A stretch of 10,000 nucleotides of DNA from Kiritimatiellota bacterium (GCA_008636095.1 VSJD01000302.1:1-10000); one strand, 5' to 3'; counted from the stretch's first letter, positions 1 through 6,888 are shown. Made by a program: numbers and translations. The notes: generated from the letters alone by a model not told the origin.

Positions 1-611
1 ACCAGCGTGTCCACGATCTTTTGCGCAGACAGGTCGCCCATCAACCGAAGCACGGGAAGCTTGTCGGTGACTTTATTACGTGCTTTTTCCAGCGTAGCGA
101 GCGCGCGGACTTCGTCGCGTGCCGCAAGATAAAGATAAGCCAACTGGATATAGCCCTTGGCATTTGCGGGTTCAATGCGGATGGCGCGCTGGGCCGTCTT
201 GATGGCCTTTGCCGACTGGTTTAGCGCCTGATAAACCTGGGCCAGGTAAAGACAAGCTTCCACCGAGCGGGGGTTGTGCCGGCAAGCATCCTCCATGAGC
301 GCAATGGCTTTATCATTCTGTCCCTGCTTGATATAAAGGACCGCGGCGCGCACATAAAGGGCATCGTAATCCGGCTTCTCCTCCAGCGCGCGACGGTAAC
401 TGGCCAAGGCCGACCCATCCGCAAGACCTTCCCGGAGAATCCCCATGCTGAACTGAGCAAGGGCCTCTGCCATGGCCGCATGGTCTGGACTTAGCGCCAA
501 GTCTATCGGAAGGACGGCGCGCGTAACCGCTGTGGAACCGTCCGAACCCCGGGCGTTGGGGCTCTGACAACCTGCCAAACAACAAAGCCCTGCGCCCAGG
601 ACGAACAACAC
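1..611 (-). CDS. TPR-repeat lipoprotein, C-terminus outside window
   Basis: The minus-strand frame reads a short hydrophobic stretch (VLFVLGAGLCCLAGC) ending in a lipobox L-A-G-C, then a Ser/Asn/Gly-rich linker and about four tetratricopeptide-like helical pairs. Typical TPR spacing is visible in pieces such as SYRRALEEKPDYDALY, LAQVYQALNQSAKAI and AIRIEPANAKGYIQLAYLYL. TPR lipoproteins of this kind usually sit on the periplasmic face of a membrane and act as scaffolds; the partner here is unknown. The start is uncertain. GTG at 611 is the first conventional codon, but it leaves a signal peptide with no positive charge. The open frame continues upstream to a TGA at 671-669 through KTSTNKLSRQISGW, a much better n-region, which would need a non-ATG start such as ATC at 662 or ATA at 656. 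The gene lies 25 nt behind the stop of the small basic protein and is probably co-transcribed with it. The C-terminus continues beyond position 1. Confidence 0.75.
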   Translation of the reverse strand, partial: MLFVLGAGLCCLAGCQSPNARGSDGSTAVTRAVLPIDLALSPDHAAMAEALAQFSMGILREGLADGSALASYRRALEEKPDYDALYVRAAVLYIKQGQNDKAIALMEDACRHNPRSVEACLYLAQVYQALNQSAKAIKTAQRAIRIEPANAKGYIQLAYLYLAARDEVRALATLEKARNKVTDKLPVLRLMGDLSAQKIVDTL

Positions 612-636
612 CCAGCCTGAGATCTGACGGCTGAGC

Positions 637-732
637 TTATTTGTTGATGTTTTTATGGCGATTGGCTTTCAACCGCTTGCGGCGTTTGTGTTTGGACATT
701 TTCTTGGCGCGCCATTTTTTCAGTGAGCCCAT
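637..732 (-). CDS. 31-residue basic protein, COX24/AURKAIP1 (mS38)-like ribosomal protein
   Basis: This minus-strand gene encodes 31 residues starting MGSLKKWRAKKMSKHKRRKR and ending in a K/R/N-rich tail, with TAA at 639-637. The pattern M-G-S-x-x-K...K-M-x-K-H-K-R-R-K-R-L-x-x-x-R-H-K matches the short bacterial proteins of the AURKAIP1/COX24 C-terminal family. These are related to mitochondrial mS38 and resemble actinobacterial bS22, small proteins bound to the 30S subunit. A strong Shine-Dalgarno (AGGAAGGA, 743-736) precedes the ATG, ending three bases before it. The gene sits 28 nt after the hisG stop and directly before the TPR lipoprotein, so it is probably read from the hisG promoter. 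More than half of the residues are Lys, Arg or His. The family assignment rests on recognising the motif; a random basic ORF is unlikely given the strong ribosome-binding site and the motif order. Confidence 0.75.
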   Translation of the reverse strand: MGSLKKWRAKKMSKHKRRKRLKANRHKNINK

Positions 733-760
733 GGGTCCTTCCTTTCTTTTTTACCACGGA

Positions 761-1633
761 TTACGCAATGATTTTATTGAGTGGAATTTCAATAATCCCT
801 TCTGCACCGGCGGCCTTCAGGCGGGGCATAATTTCCCGCACGATTTTTTCCTCAACCACCGATTCAATCGCGATCCAACCCGTTGTGCTGAGTTGATTAA
901 TGGTGGGGGCGTGCAGGGCCGGCAGAACCTTGACGATTGCCCGGACGGCTTTACGCCGCGCATTCATCTTTAAGAGCACGCGCGTCTCCGCCATCAGGGC
1001 GCCCTTCAACAGCATGGCAATCTGCTCGATTTTCCCCCGCTTCCACGTGTTTTTCCAGGCCGCCTTATTGGCGATAAATTTGGTCGTGGATTCCAGTACG
1101 GTTTCGATGATCCGCAAATTGTTGGCCCTCAACGACGAACCGGTTTCGGTCAATTCCACAATGGCGTCCACCAGTTCGGGCGCCTTGACTTCCGTGGCGC
1201 CCCAGGAAAATTCGATATCTGCGCGCACACCCCGGCTTTCCAGGAAACGGCGCGTCAGGCCGACGGCTTCGGTGGCAATCCGTTTGCCCTGCAGGTCCGC
1301 TACCGTGCGAATGGGGGAATCGTTTGGAACGGCCACGACCCAGCGCACGGGGCACAACCCCTGCTTGGCGTAGATCAAGTCGGCGATTTCAACGACCTTG
1401 GAATCATTTTCCATGATCCAGTCATAACCCGTGATCCCGGCATCCAGGAGCCCGTGTTCGACATAGCGGCTGATTTCCTGCGCGCGGATGAGCCGCGCCT
1501 CAAGGGTCGGGTCATCCACGTTTGGAACATAGGAACGCGAGCCAACCGTGACCGAGAACCCGGCTTTTTTCATGAGCAGAAAGGTAGCTTCCTGCAGACT
1601 GCCTTTTGGTAAACCTAAGATTAATTTGTTCAT
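761..1633 (-). CDS. hisG: ATP phosphoribosyltransferase, long form
   Basis: This 290-residue protein catalyses the first, committed step of histidine synthesis, joining ATP and PRPP to give phosphoribosyl-ATP in the cytoplasm. The start [15 protein letters not shown] is typical. DAGITGYDW (65-72) belongs to the catalytic fold. The PRPP loop is seen as [14 protein letters not shown] (160-173). The last 75 residues, from about [10 protein letters not shown] to the end, form the HisG C-terminal regulatory domain that binds histidine, so this is the long form that does not need HisZ. The length is close to the E. coli enzyme (299). An in-frame ATG at 1657 would add eight residues, but homologues begin at the chosen methionine. 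No other his gene is in the window. A near-consensus promoter lies just upstream, and the tiny COX24-like gene follows 28 nt downstream. Confidence 0.95.
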   Translation of the reverse strand: MNKLILGLPKGSLQEATFLLMKKAGFSVTVGSRSYVPNVDDPTLEARLIRAQEISRYVEHGLLDAGITGYDWIMENDSKVVEIADLIYAKQGLCPVRWVVAVPNDSPIRTVADLQGKRIATEAVGLTRRFLESRGVRADIEFSWGATEVKAPELVDAIVELTETGSSLRANNLRIIETVLESTTKFIANKAAWKNTWKRGKIEQIAMLLKGALMAETRVLLKMNARRKAVRAIVKVLPALHAPTINQLSTTGWIAIESVVEEKIVREIMPRLKAAGAEGIIEIPLNKIIA

Positions 1634-1672
1634 TATATTATTCCGTTCATGGGCCATTGTGAAATCGCACGC

Positions 1673-1700
1673 ATTATATCGCGCGCAAATGCCTTGTCCA
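1673..1700 (-). promoter_or_regulatory. Predicted sigma70 promoter for hisG
   Basis: On the minus strand a perfect TATAAT (1678-1673) lies 16 nt after TGGACA (1700-1695), a 5 of 6 match to TTGACA. It is in the 91-nt gap between purN and hisG and predicts a leader of about 33 nt before the hisG ATG. It suggests that hisG and the two genes behind it are transcribed independently of purN. The call comes from sequence pattern only. Confidence 0.6.
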
Positions 1701-1724
1701 TCCCGAAACTGACGCATTACATCA

Positions 1725-2327
1725 TTACCGTGATTGTCCGCGGATTGTTGCGATGACCTGCCGGATCGCGGCGGGGTAGGCGAGGTGTTCGTGTTCCTGG
1801 ATGCGCGTGTGGAGGGATTCCGCGGTGTCACCCTCCAGCACGGGCACGGGCCGCTGGAGAATAATCGGGCCTGTATCCGTGCCGGCATCCACATAATGCA
1901 CCGTACATCCGGTGACTTTAACGCCATAGGCCAAAGCCTGCTTCCAGGCTTCCAGACCCGGAAAGGACGGCAGGAGCGACGGGTGAATGTTCACGATCCG
2001 CCCCGCAAACGCCTTCAACAGACGCGGCTTAATGATCATCATGAATCCGGCCAGCGCGATCAGCTCGGTGCCATAATGGCGTAGTCGGTTAATGACCTGT
2101 TGTTCAGCCGTCCCGTCCAGCTTGGTCCGAAAAGGGGCCGGGTCTATGTATTCGGCCGGAATACGCATCTGCCGGGCCCGCTCAAGGATAAAGGCGTCTT
2201 CGACATTGGAAAGCACACAGACAATCCGGGCATCCAGCCGGCCGTCGTTGATGGCCTCGGCCAGAGCCTGAAAATTAGTGCCACGACCTGAACCCAGCAC
2301 CGCGATAGCCATTGGTGTTGTCGTCAT
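1725..2327 (-). CDS. purN: Phosphoribosylglycinamide formyltransferase (GART)
   Basis: This 200-residue cytoplasmic enzyme transfers a formyl group from 10-formyltetrahydrofolate to GAR, the third step of purine synthesis. The nucleotide/phosphate loop [11 protein letters not shown] is at 12-22. The folate and catalytic region [14 protein letters not shown] spans 111-124, with N113 and H115 matching E. coli N106 and H108. [13 protein letters not shown] follows, with D151 matching D144. Length is normal (E. coli 212). The start is not firmly fixed. ATG at 2327 gives [17 protein letters not shown] at 2312 gives MAIAVLGSG, and ATG at 2345 would add six residues; none has a clear Shine-Dalgarno. 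Longer N-terminal extensions read through the REP-like palindrome and are not credible. The gene stands alone, with no other pur gene nearby. Confidence 0.93.
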   Translation of the reverse strand: MTTTPMAIAVLGSGRGTNFQALAEAINDGRLDARIVCVLSNVEDAFILERARQMRIPAEYIDPAPFRTKLDGTAEQQVINRLRHYGTELIALAGFMMIIKPRLLKAFAGRIVNIHPSLLPSFPGLEAWKQALAYGVKVTGCTVHYVDAGTDTGPIILQRPVPVLEGDTAESLHTRIQEHEHLAYPAAIRQVIATIRGQSR

Positions 2328-2378
2328 AACGTGAAACCATACCATCCGGAGTGCGGGTCTGCAAGCTATGAAGATCGG

Positions 2379-2561
2379 AATGGTTAATGGTTTCCGCCAA
2401 AGGCGGGCCCGCCTGCGGCGGGAATGGTCAATGAAAGATATGGAACAGACGAAGTAAGATCGAATCAGGTGTGCAAGACCATAGTTTACGAGCAATAAAG
2501 TCTCATTTTGCCAATTGTGTTCTGGCTTCCATTTTGCCATCAACCATTATCCATTAACCAT
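2379..2561. repeat. Inverted repeat pair ATGGTTAATGG / CCATTAACCAT in intergenic DNA
   Basis: ATGGTTAATGG (2380-2390) recurs exactly inverted as CCATTAACCAT (2551-2561), about 160 nt apart. A related AATGGTCAATG lies just after the REP-like hairpins, and CAACCATTAT lies next to the second arm. CATTTTGCCA also occurs twice (2504-2513 and 2530-2539). There is no plausible gene between the arms. They could be the ends of a small non-autonomous element or members of a low-complexity dispersed repeat. Confidence 0.4.
2394..2422. repeat. REP-like double hairpin upstream of purN
   Basis: Two adjacent small hairpins are visible: CCGCC-AAA-GGCGG (2394-2406) and CCCGCC-TGC-GGCGGG (2408-2422). Their junction forms a perfect 12-nt palindrome, GGCGGGCCCGCC (2402-2413). 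It is a very GC-rich island in AT-richer intergenic DNA, flanked by AATGG motifs on both sides. It looks like a dispersed extragenic palindrome rather than a terminator, because no T-tract follows on either strand. Confidence 0.6.
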
Positions 2562-2567
2562 GATTTC

Positions 2568-2595
2568 TTGACTTGTCGTTGGCCGGCGATAGAGT
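2568..2595 (+). promoter_or_regulatory. Predicted sigma70 promoter for tRNA-Val
   Basis: TTGACT (2568-2573) is followed after 16 nt by TAGAGT (2590-2595), matching the -35 box in 5 of 6 positions and the -10 box in 4 of 6. The implied transcription start is about 10 nt before the mature tRNA 5' end, a usual arrangement for tRNA genes. Confidence 0.5.
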
Positions 2596-2613
2596 ATCAG
2601 TCACGCATGGATC

Positions 2614-2686
2614 GGGCGATTAGCTCAATGGCTAGAGCGCTACCTTTACACGGTAGATGTTACAGGTTCGAGTCCTGTATCGCCCA
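2614..2686 (+). tRNA. tRNA-Val (anticodon UAC)
   Basis: A complete 73-nt cloverleaf can be folded by hand. The acceptor stem GGGCGAT pairs with ATCGCCC, and the D stem is GCTC/GAGC. The anticodon stem is CTACC/GGTAG with loop TTTACAC, so the anticodon is TAC at 2647-2649. The variable loop has five bases. The T stem ACAGG/CCTGT carries loop TTCGAGT. The discriminator is A, and CCA is not encoded (the next bases are TCC), so the 3' end must be completed by the CCA-adding enzyme. The repeat cluster begins at the very next base. Confidence 0.95.
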
Positions 2687-2768
2687 TCCGCCTTCGCTCA
2701 AGGGCTACGGTGGACAGGTCCGCCTTCACTCAAGGGCTTCCCCCTACGCTCAAAAAGCTTCGGCGGAC
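2687..2768 (+). repeat. Short hairpin-forming direct repeats abutting the tRNA 3' end
   Basis: The 20-nt unit TCCGCCTTCGCTCAAGGGCT (2687-2706) recurs 32 nt later with a single mismatch (2719-2738), and a decayed third copy (CTACGCTCAAAAAGCTTC) follows. Each copy is paired with an inverted partner: GGTGGAC at 2709-2715 and GGCGGAC at 2762-2768, the latter an exact complement of GTCCGCC (2718-2724). The arrangement resembles dispersed extragenic palindromes seen downstream of tRNA genes in some metagenomic bacteria. It could process or protect the tRNA 3' trailer, but no T-tract makes it a standard terminator. Confidence 0.6.
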
Positions 2769-2801
2769 AAGTCGGTGGGCAGGTGCATGGGAGATTCAAC
2801 T

Positions 2802-4052
2802 ATGACTCTAGAAAAATATTCCATTGGCATTGGCGACCGGTTCGGGCGGCAAGGGGCGGCCCAGTTGGATGCGTTTCAGCGGGCGCAGGCGGCCGGCATT
2901 ATGATCACACCGGTATGGAATAAGTCGAACCGGGAGCATCAGATCATCGGGACGACGCCGGCCGATACGCGTCGGGCCGCCGATCAGGCGGTGCACGCCC
3001 GGAACTGGGGAAGTGCGTATTTTGTGGATGCCGATCATATCGGCCTGAAAAACGCGGGTGCATTTCTTGATGCCTGCGATTTTTTTACGCTGGATGTGGC
3101 CGAATCCATCGGCCAACCGCCGGACCAGGCGGATTTGGCCGCCTTTAAAAAGGCCCAGCGACGGTTTGTTGGCCGGCTGACCATTCCCGGCCTTGACGCG
3201 GACATGGACGTTACCGCGGCCAAACTCGAGCAGGTCGGCAACACATACCTGGTTGCGGTGAAAGAGGCCGCCCGTCTTTACCGGCAGATTGCCGCCGCCA
3301 AAGGGACGTCTGCCTTTGTGGCCGAGGTGTCCATGGATGAATGTGATACACCCCAGTCTCCGTTGGAACTCCTGCTGATCCTGGCCGCGCTGGCGGCCGA
3401 GCACGTGCCGGTGCAGACCCTGGCTCCGAAATTCACGGGGCGTTTCAACAAGGGGGTAGATTATGTCGGCGACGTTGAGCAGTTCGCACACGAATTTGAA
3501 ATGGATTTGGCCGTGGTTCGGTATGCGCGCGCGCAGTTGGGGCTACCGGCGTCATTGAAGCTCAGTGTCCATTCCGGGAGCGACAAGTTTTCATTGTATG
3601 CTCCCATGCATCGCGCCTTGAAGCGGTTCGATGCGGGGCTCCACCTGAAGACGGCGGGCACCACCTGGCTGGAGGAATTAATTGGCTTGGCGTCGGCCGG
3701 CGGCGAGGGCCTGGTACTGGCCGGGGATATTTACGAGCAAGCGCTGGCGCGGTTCGATGAACTGTGCCAGCCGTATGCTACGGTCATTGATATTGACCAA
3801 CGCCGACTGCCGGCGATAGCCGAGGTGCGAAGTTGGGACGGCGAGCGTTTTGCCGCGACCCTGCGGCACGATGAGCGTTGCCCGTACTACAATCCGCACT
3901 TCCGTCAGCTCTTGCATGTCGGGTACAAGATTGCCGCCGAAATGGGCGCGCGTTATCTTGACGCGCTGGCACAGTTTGAGCGGGGAATCGCAAAAAACGT
4001 GACGGAAAACCTGTGGGAACGGCACATCCGTCCGGTGTTTTTAGGTGCCTGA
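2802..4052 (+). CDS. uxaE: Tagaturonate epimerase family protein
   Basis: The 416-residue protein resembles the UxaE family. The founding member in Thermotoga interconverts D-tagaturonate and D-fructuronate in the galacturonate (pectin sugar) branch. Recognisable blocks are WNKSNREH (39-46), VDADHI (75-80), SMDECDTPQSP (177-187), KFTGRFNKGVDYVGD (210-224), LSVHSGSDKFSLYAPMH (254-270), HLKTAGTTWLEE (281-292) and PYYNPHFRQLLHVGYKIA (361-378). The His and Asp residues of the HSGSDKFS block are likely metal ligands. ATG at 2802 was chosen because GGAG sits eight bases before it; ATG at 2787 would add MGDST with a weaker site. A longer open frame upstream merely reads through the tRNA and repeats. 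No uronate isomerase, dehydratase or transporter lies beside it, so its exact substrate is inferred from family alone. No signal peptide is seen, so it is probably cytoplasmic. Confidence 0.75.
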   Translation: MTLEKYSIGIGDRFGRQGAAQLDAFQRAQAAGIMITPVWNKSNREHQIIGTTPADTRRAADQAVHARNWGSAYFVDADHIGLKNAGAFLDACDFFTLDVAESIGQPPDQADLAAFKKAQRRFVGRLTIPGLDADMDVTAAKLEQVGNTYLVAVKEAARLYRQIAAAKGTSAFVAEVSMDECDTPQSPLELLLILAALAAEHVPVQTLAPKFTGRFNKGVDYVGDVEQFAHEFEMDLAVVRYARAQLGLPASLKLSVHSGSDKFSLYAPMHRALKRFDAGLHLKTAGTTWLEELIGLASAGGEGLVLAGDIYEQALARFDELCQPYATVIDIDQRRLPAIAEVRSWDGERFAATLRHDERCPYYNPHFRQLLHVGYKIAAEMGARYLDALAQFERGIAKNVTENLWERHIRPVFLGA

Positions 4053-4144
4053 ACTTGCTGCGTGTTCTGTGTTCGCTACGTTTGCTTGCCACTTGTCACG
4101 CGCGGCACGTCTTTTGTCTTTCTTTAGAAGTGTTTGCGGGTCCG

Positions 4145-4174
4145 TTGTCTGTCATCTGTCGTCCGTCGTCTGCC
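4145..4174. repeat. Low-complexity CTGTC/CGTC repeat overlapping a gene end
   Basis: This pyrimidine/G stretch is built from degenerate TCTGTC, TCGTCCG and TCGTCTG units. It lies between the converging uxaE and membrane-protein genes and supplies the last codons (ERQTTDDR) and TGA stop of the latter. Similar degenerate repeats recur between genes in many uncultured bacteria, and a related unit (GGCAGGCGTCAGAGGTCAGA) is seen here at about 9259. Confidence 0.45.
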
Positions 4175-6836
4175 TTTCTCCGCGTGGCGCCGGCGCCACG
4201 ATTACCTTGCCGAAAAAGACGCCCAGATCGGGCGGGAATCCTGCTTTGTGAGGATTCCATGCCGGCTGGACTTGAAAGCGTATCCATGCGTCGCGGTTTT
4301 TTTCAGGCGGCAGGGGCAAGATCAGCCATTGCCAACTGCCGGGCTGTAAAGATACGGATGTCTGCCACGGGCCCGATTCATCAAGCAATGTCAGTGACGG
4401 CACCTCGCCTCCCGGGCTGAAGTCCGGTGCGCGCGCCAGCAAAAACATCTTGGATTCCGGCGCCGCAGCCGGAACCAGTATGGCGGCGTCAGCGCGTGCC
4501 CAGCGGCCCTTGAGCGGTGGCATAACTTCTTGACGCATGCTTTTCGAAAATCCGGAGGAAATGGACACCACGTTTGTTTTGGTTTGCAAGAGCGCGGCGG
4601 CGATAAAAAGCGGCGAGCGCGCCGTGATCGTAAGCGTACTGGAAGCAATCGCCCTGTTCGGCAGGCATGTATAGGCCCACCACTGGTCTGCCAAAGGCTG
4701 AAATTGAAAGCCGTGCCACTCCTGCGGCAAGGCACTCGTTTCGTTAATCACGGGCGCCACGGGGTGAGGGTCTGAAGAATACATTACAAAATACAATTCA
4801 AGCAGATTGGATTTTAGATTATCGGGAACAATCAGGCTGATCTGCTCGCCTGCCGCGAGCGCGGTGCCTTCCATGACAGGGTTCTCGATGCGCACATTGG
4901 CAAAATGTCGTAAGCCCATGTTGCCGCTATCCATCGGGATCGCCATTACGTTGGTTAATAACGTGGCCGGTCGCGCGTCATCTTTCAGTGCCATTTGGTA
5001 CAGGCTCAGCGGTTGCTGGTTATCTTTAATGCGGGTTGGCAGTGTGTTGCGAGCTTGCTGTAATTTCCGGTCTTGGAAGACGGCCTGCTTCACCAAGGTA
5101 AAATCAAAGCGGTCGCTCCGTGGTGTTTGAAAAGGGGTCATGAAAAACGACGGCTGATCCGGAGAGGAGCGCATAATCGTTTCCCAAGCACGTTCTACGG
5201 CGCTGTAATCGTCCTTGCGCTCATTGTTAAGACCCAGGGCTGTAACGCCAAACATATGTTCCAAGGGTGCCGTAATCCGGGAATATTCACCCAGTAGTAT
5301 TCCTTGATCCTGTTGTATTATCCGGGCAAACGGAGCCAGAAAACGCAGGAAGCCGCGGTGTTCGACCAGAGTAACCAGGTGCCCGCGCTGGGTCAGGCCC
5401 ATCAGGCAGATGACTGCGGCCAGGCCGGGAGCAAGCCATGCAGTCCAGGGCCGGCCCGGCCATTCCGGAAGGCGGGTTACCAATGCCGTCAAACACAGGG
5501 CAGACATGGGAATGACCGCCAGGAGCAGGTAGCGGGTCATCATGAAATCCCGCATTGTACCGGCCAGAACGAGCGCGGGAAAAACGGTCAGTGCCAGTCC
5601 AATCCGTTCCGGGCGCCGTAACCGGTCGCCGGTCAGCCAGGTGACCCAGCCGACAAGGATAAGCAAGGCCATTGGCCAAGAAACCATATTGGCAAAAGTT
5701 TGCCAGTCGGTTAAAAAATTATAGTTGCGGACCATACCTCCCAGGATCGGAAGAGTGCCCATACTTTCACGGTTGAAATACACATTAACCAAGAACAGTG
5801 CGCAGACCAGAGCCAGCCCGGCCGCAAGCCATCCGGAAACACAACGGTGTTTAGACTCAGTCGAGCCGCGGAGCCGGGTGTAACTCATGGCCAGACTGGT
5901 CCCTGCCAGGATAACCAGGCCAAGCGCCAAAAACGGCCAGTAATTGAAAGTGGCTTCGAAAAACCGCCGGACGTGATAATAATCCGTGACATACCTGGTT
6001 TCGCCATAAAACAACAACAACATACCCAGCGCCACCAGCGGATAAAGCAGGAAGTCCATGCGTCCCCATAGGATCACCAGCCCAACGGCCATGGCAGCCG
6101 GAATGACCAGATACCAGGCGGTGATGTGAAAGAATGGCGCCGCGCCAATGCATAGCGCGCCGAGTAGAATATCCCACCATTGCCTCCAGTTGCGCGCCTG
6201 CCAAGCCAGCAATAACAGGGTCAGGCCGGCGAAAACCATGAAGCCGGCGATGATCTCCGGGCGCGCGCACCGGGCATGCCACAAGGTCAGTGGATTCAAT
6301 AAATAACAACCGAACACGATCAGGCCGGCCAACCGATGTACCAGCAGGCGGAAAGCCAGTGCCATCAAAACGAGGCCCGTGAACAAGGCAAACAGGGGTA
6401 CGACATAAAGCGACCAGGAATTGTTGCCCAGTCGCGTTGCCACACTGATCAGCAGAGGGTAGGCGGGCTGAAAATGAGGTCCCAGTAAGGCCGCATCCGT
6501 ATTGATCACCCACAAACAGGCGTCTTTGGTGGTTCCATAGCCTGCGTGGCCATAATAAAAGGCGCTCCGTGTTTCTTGAGGCACCTGGGCAAGCAGGGGG
6601 TCCACATAAAACAGGGCGTTTTGCCGACCGTAGGTAACGCCGGAATTAAGATAGGACCCCGGATCTTCGCCGCCAAATATATCCTCGTGCGGACGAAACA
6701 ACAGGCCGATTGCCATCAGCGTCATCAGGCTCCAAAGCCAGACATGCGTCCGCACCACAGTGCGGCTTGCATACAATAGCCGGGCCACGGCGGCCAGGGC
6801 CAAAATCCAGAAAAATGTCCCGATGGCGAACATCAT
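4152..6836 (-). CDS. Polytopic GT-C-like membrane protein, putative glycosyltransferase
   Basis: This is an 894-residue integral membrane protein. About 13-14 hydrophobic segments fill residues 5-482, followed by a roughly 400-residue soluble C-terminal part. After the second segment comes a loop with IFGGEDPGSYLNSG (53-66). An acidic pair in the first large extracytoplasmic loop is a hallmark of GT-C transferases, which use polyprenyl-phosphate sugars. LWHARCARPEIIAGF (185-199) resembles the conserved Arg-Pro-Glu region of dolichyl-phosphate-mannose/ArnT-like families. The C-terminal part is rich in beta-like stretches and may be a carbohydrate-binding or substrate-presenting domain. Function is inferred; donor and acceptor are unknown. 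Start options are ATG 6836 or 6833, both with a weak ribosome site. A minus-strand promoter is predicted at 6917-6889. The final residues ERQTTDDR come from a dispersed low-complexity repeat. No other cell-envelope glycosylation gene is adjacent. Confidence 0.7.
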   Translation of the reverse strand: MMFAIGTFFWILALAAVARLLYASRTVVRTHVWLWSLMTLMAIGLLFRPHEDIFGGEDPGSYLNSGVTYGRQNALFYVDPLLAQVPQETRSAFYYGHAGYGTTKDACLWVINTDAALLGPHFQPAYPLLISVATRLGNNSWSLYVVPLFALFTGLVLMALAFRLLVHRLAGLIVFGCYLLNPLTLWHARCARPEIIAGFMVFAGLTLLLLAWQARNWRQWWDILLGALCIGAAPFFHITAWYLVIPAAMAVGLVILWGRMDFLLYPLVALGMLLLFYGETRYVTDYYHVRRFFEATFNYWPFLALGLVILAGTSLAMSYTRLRGSTESKHRCVSGWLAAGLALVCALFLVNVYFNRESMGTLPILGGMVRNYNFLTDWQTFANMVSWPMALLILVGWVTWLTGDRLRRPERIGLALTVFPALVLAGTMRDFMMTRYLLLAVIPMSALCLTALVTRLPEWPGRPWTAWLAPGLAAVICLMGLTQRGHLVTLVEHRGFLRFLAPFARIIQQDQGILLGEYSRITAPLEHMFGVTALGLNNERKDDYSAVERAWETIMRSSPDQPSFFMTPFQTPRSDRFDFTLVKQAVFQDRKLQQARNTLPTRIKDNQQPLSLYQMALKDDARPATLLTNVMAIPMDSGNMGLRHFANVRIENPVMEGTALAAGEQISLIVPDNLKSNLLELYFVMYSSDPHPVAPVINETSALPQEWHGFQFQPLADQWWAYTCLPNRAIASSTLTITARSPLFIAAALLQTKTNVVSISSGFSKSMRQEVMPPLKGRWARADAAILVPAAAPESKMFLLARAPDFSPGGEVPSLTLLDESGPWQTSVSLQPGSWQWLILPLPPEKNRDAWIRFQVQPAWNPHKAGFPPDLGVFFGKVIVAPAPRGERQTTDDR
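4183..4200. repeat. Perfect 18-nt GC palindrome near the membrane-protein 3' end
   Basis: CGTGGCGCCGGCGCCACG is identical to its reverse complement. It lies inside the last codons of the minus-strand membrane-protein gene (encoding VAPAPRG), about 30 nt before its stop and about 130 nt after the uxaE stop. It could form a strong hairpin in transcripts from either direction. No T-run follows on either strand, so it is not a classic intrinsic terminator. Confidence 0.5.
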
Positions 6837-6888
6837 GGCAACGACATGTCTTTCTTTTTCGCGTTATTTAGCAAGCAGGTAAAATTAG

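Noticed and set aside
900..1373. 157-codon plus-strand frame opposite hisG
   Set aside because: It is antisense to a clear hisG, with no motif or SD.
1634..1927. N-terminal extension of hisG to 1927
   Set aside because: It overlaps the end of purN in another frame, and the hisG promoter lies within it.
2328..2543. N-terminal extension of purN to 2543
   Set aside because: The extra residues come from the REP-like palindrome and intergenic DNA, and the PurN fold starts at [11 protein letters not shown].
2687..2768. CRISPR array
   Set aside because: There are only two good copies of a 20-nt unit with a 12-nt gap, internal palindromes and no cas genes.
2508..2801. N-terminal extension of the uxaE-family frame to 2508
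   Set aside because: It translates the tRNA-Val gene and the repeat cluster; homologous blocks begin only at MTLEKYS, which has its own SD.
2808..3491. 227-codon minus-strand frame opposite uxaE
   Set aside because: It is a shadow of a well-supported gene, with no recognisable motif and no ribosome site.
4046..4151. Intrinsic terminator between the converging genes
   Set aside because: I see no stable stem followed by a T-run on either strand; the only strong stem is the 4183-4200 palindrome, without a T-run.
5857..6513. 218-codon minus-strand frame inside the GT-C-like gene
   Set aside because: It is an alternate frame of the membrane-protein gene, with composition unlike a real membrane or soluble family.
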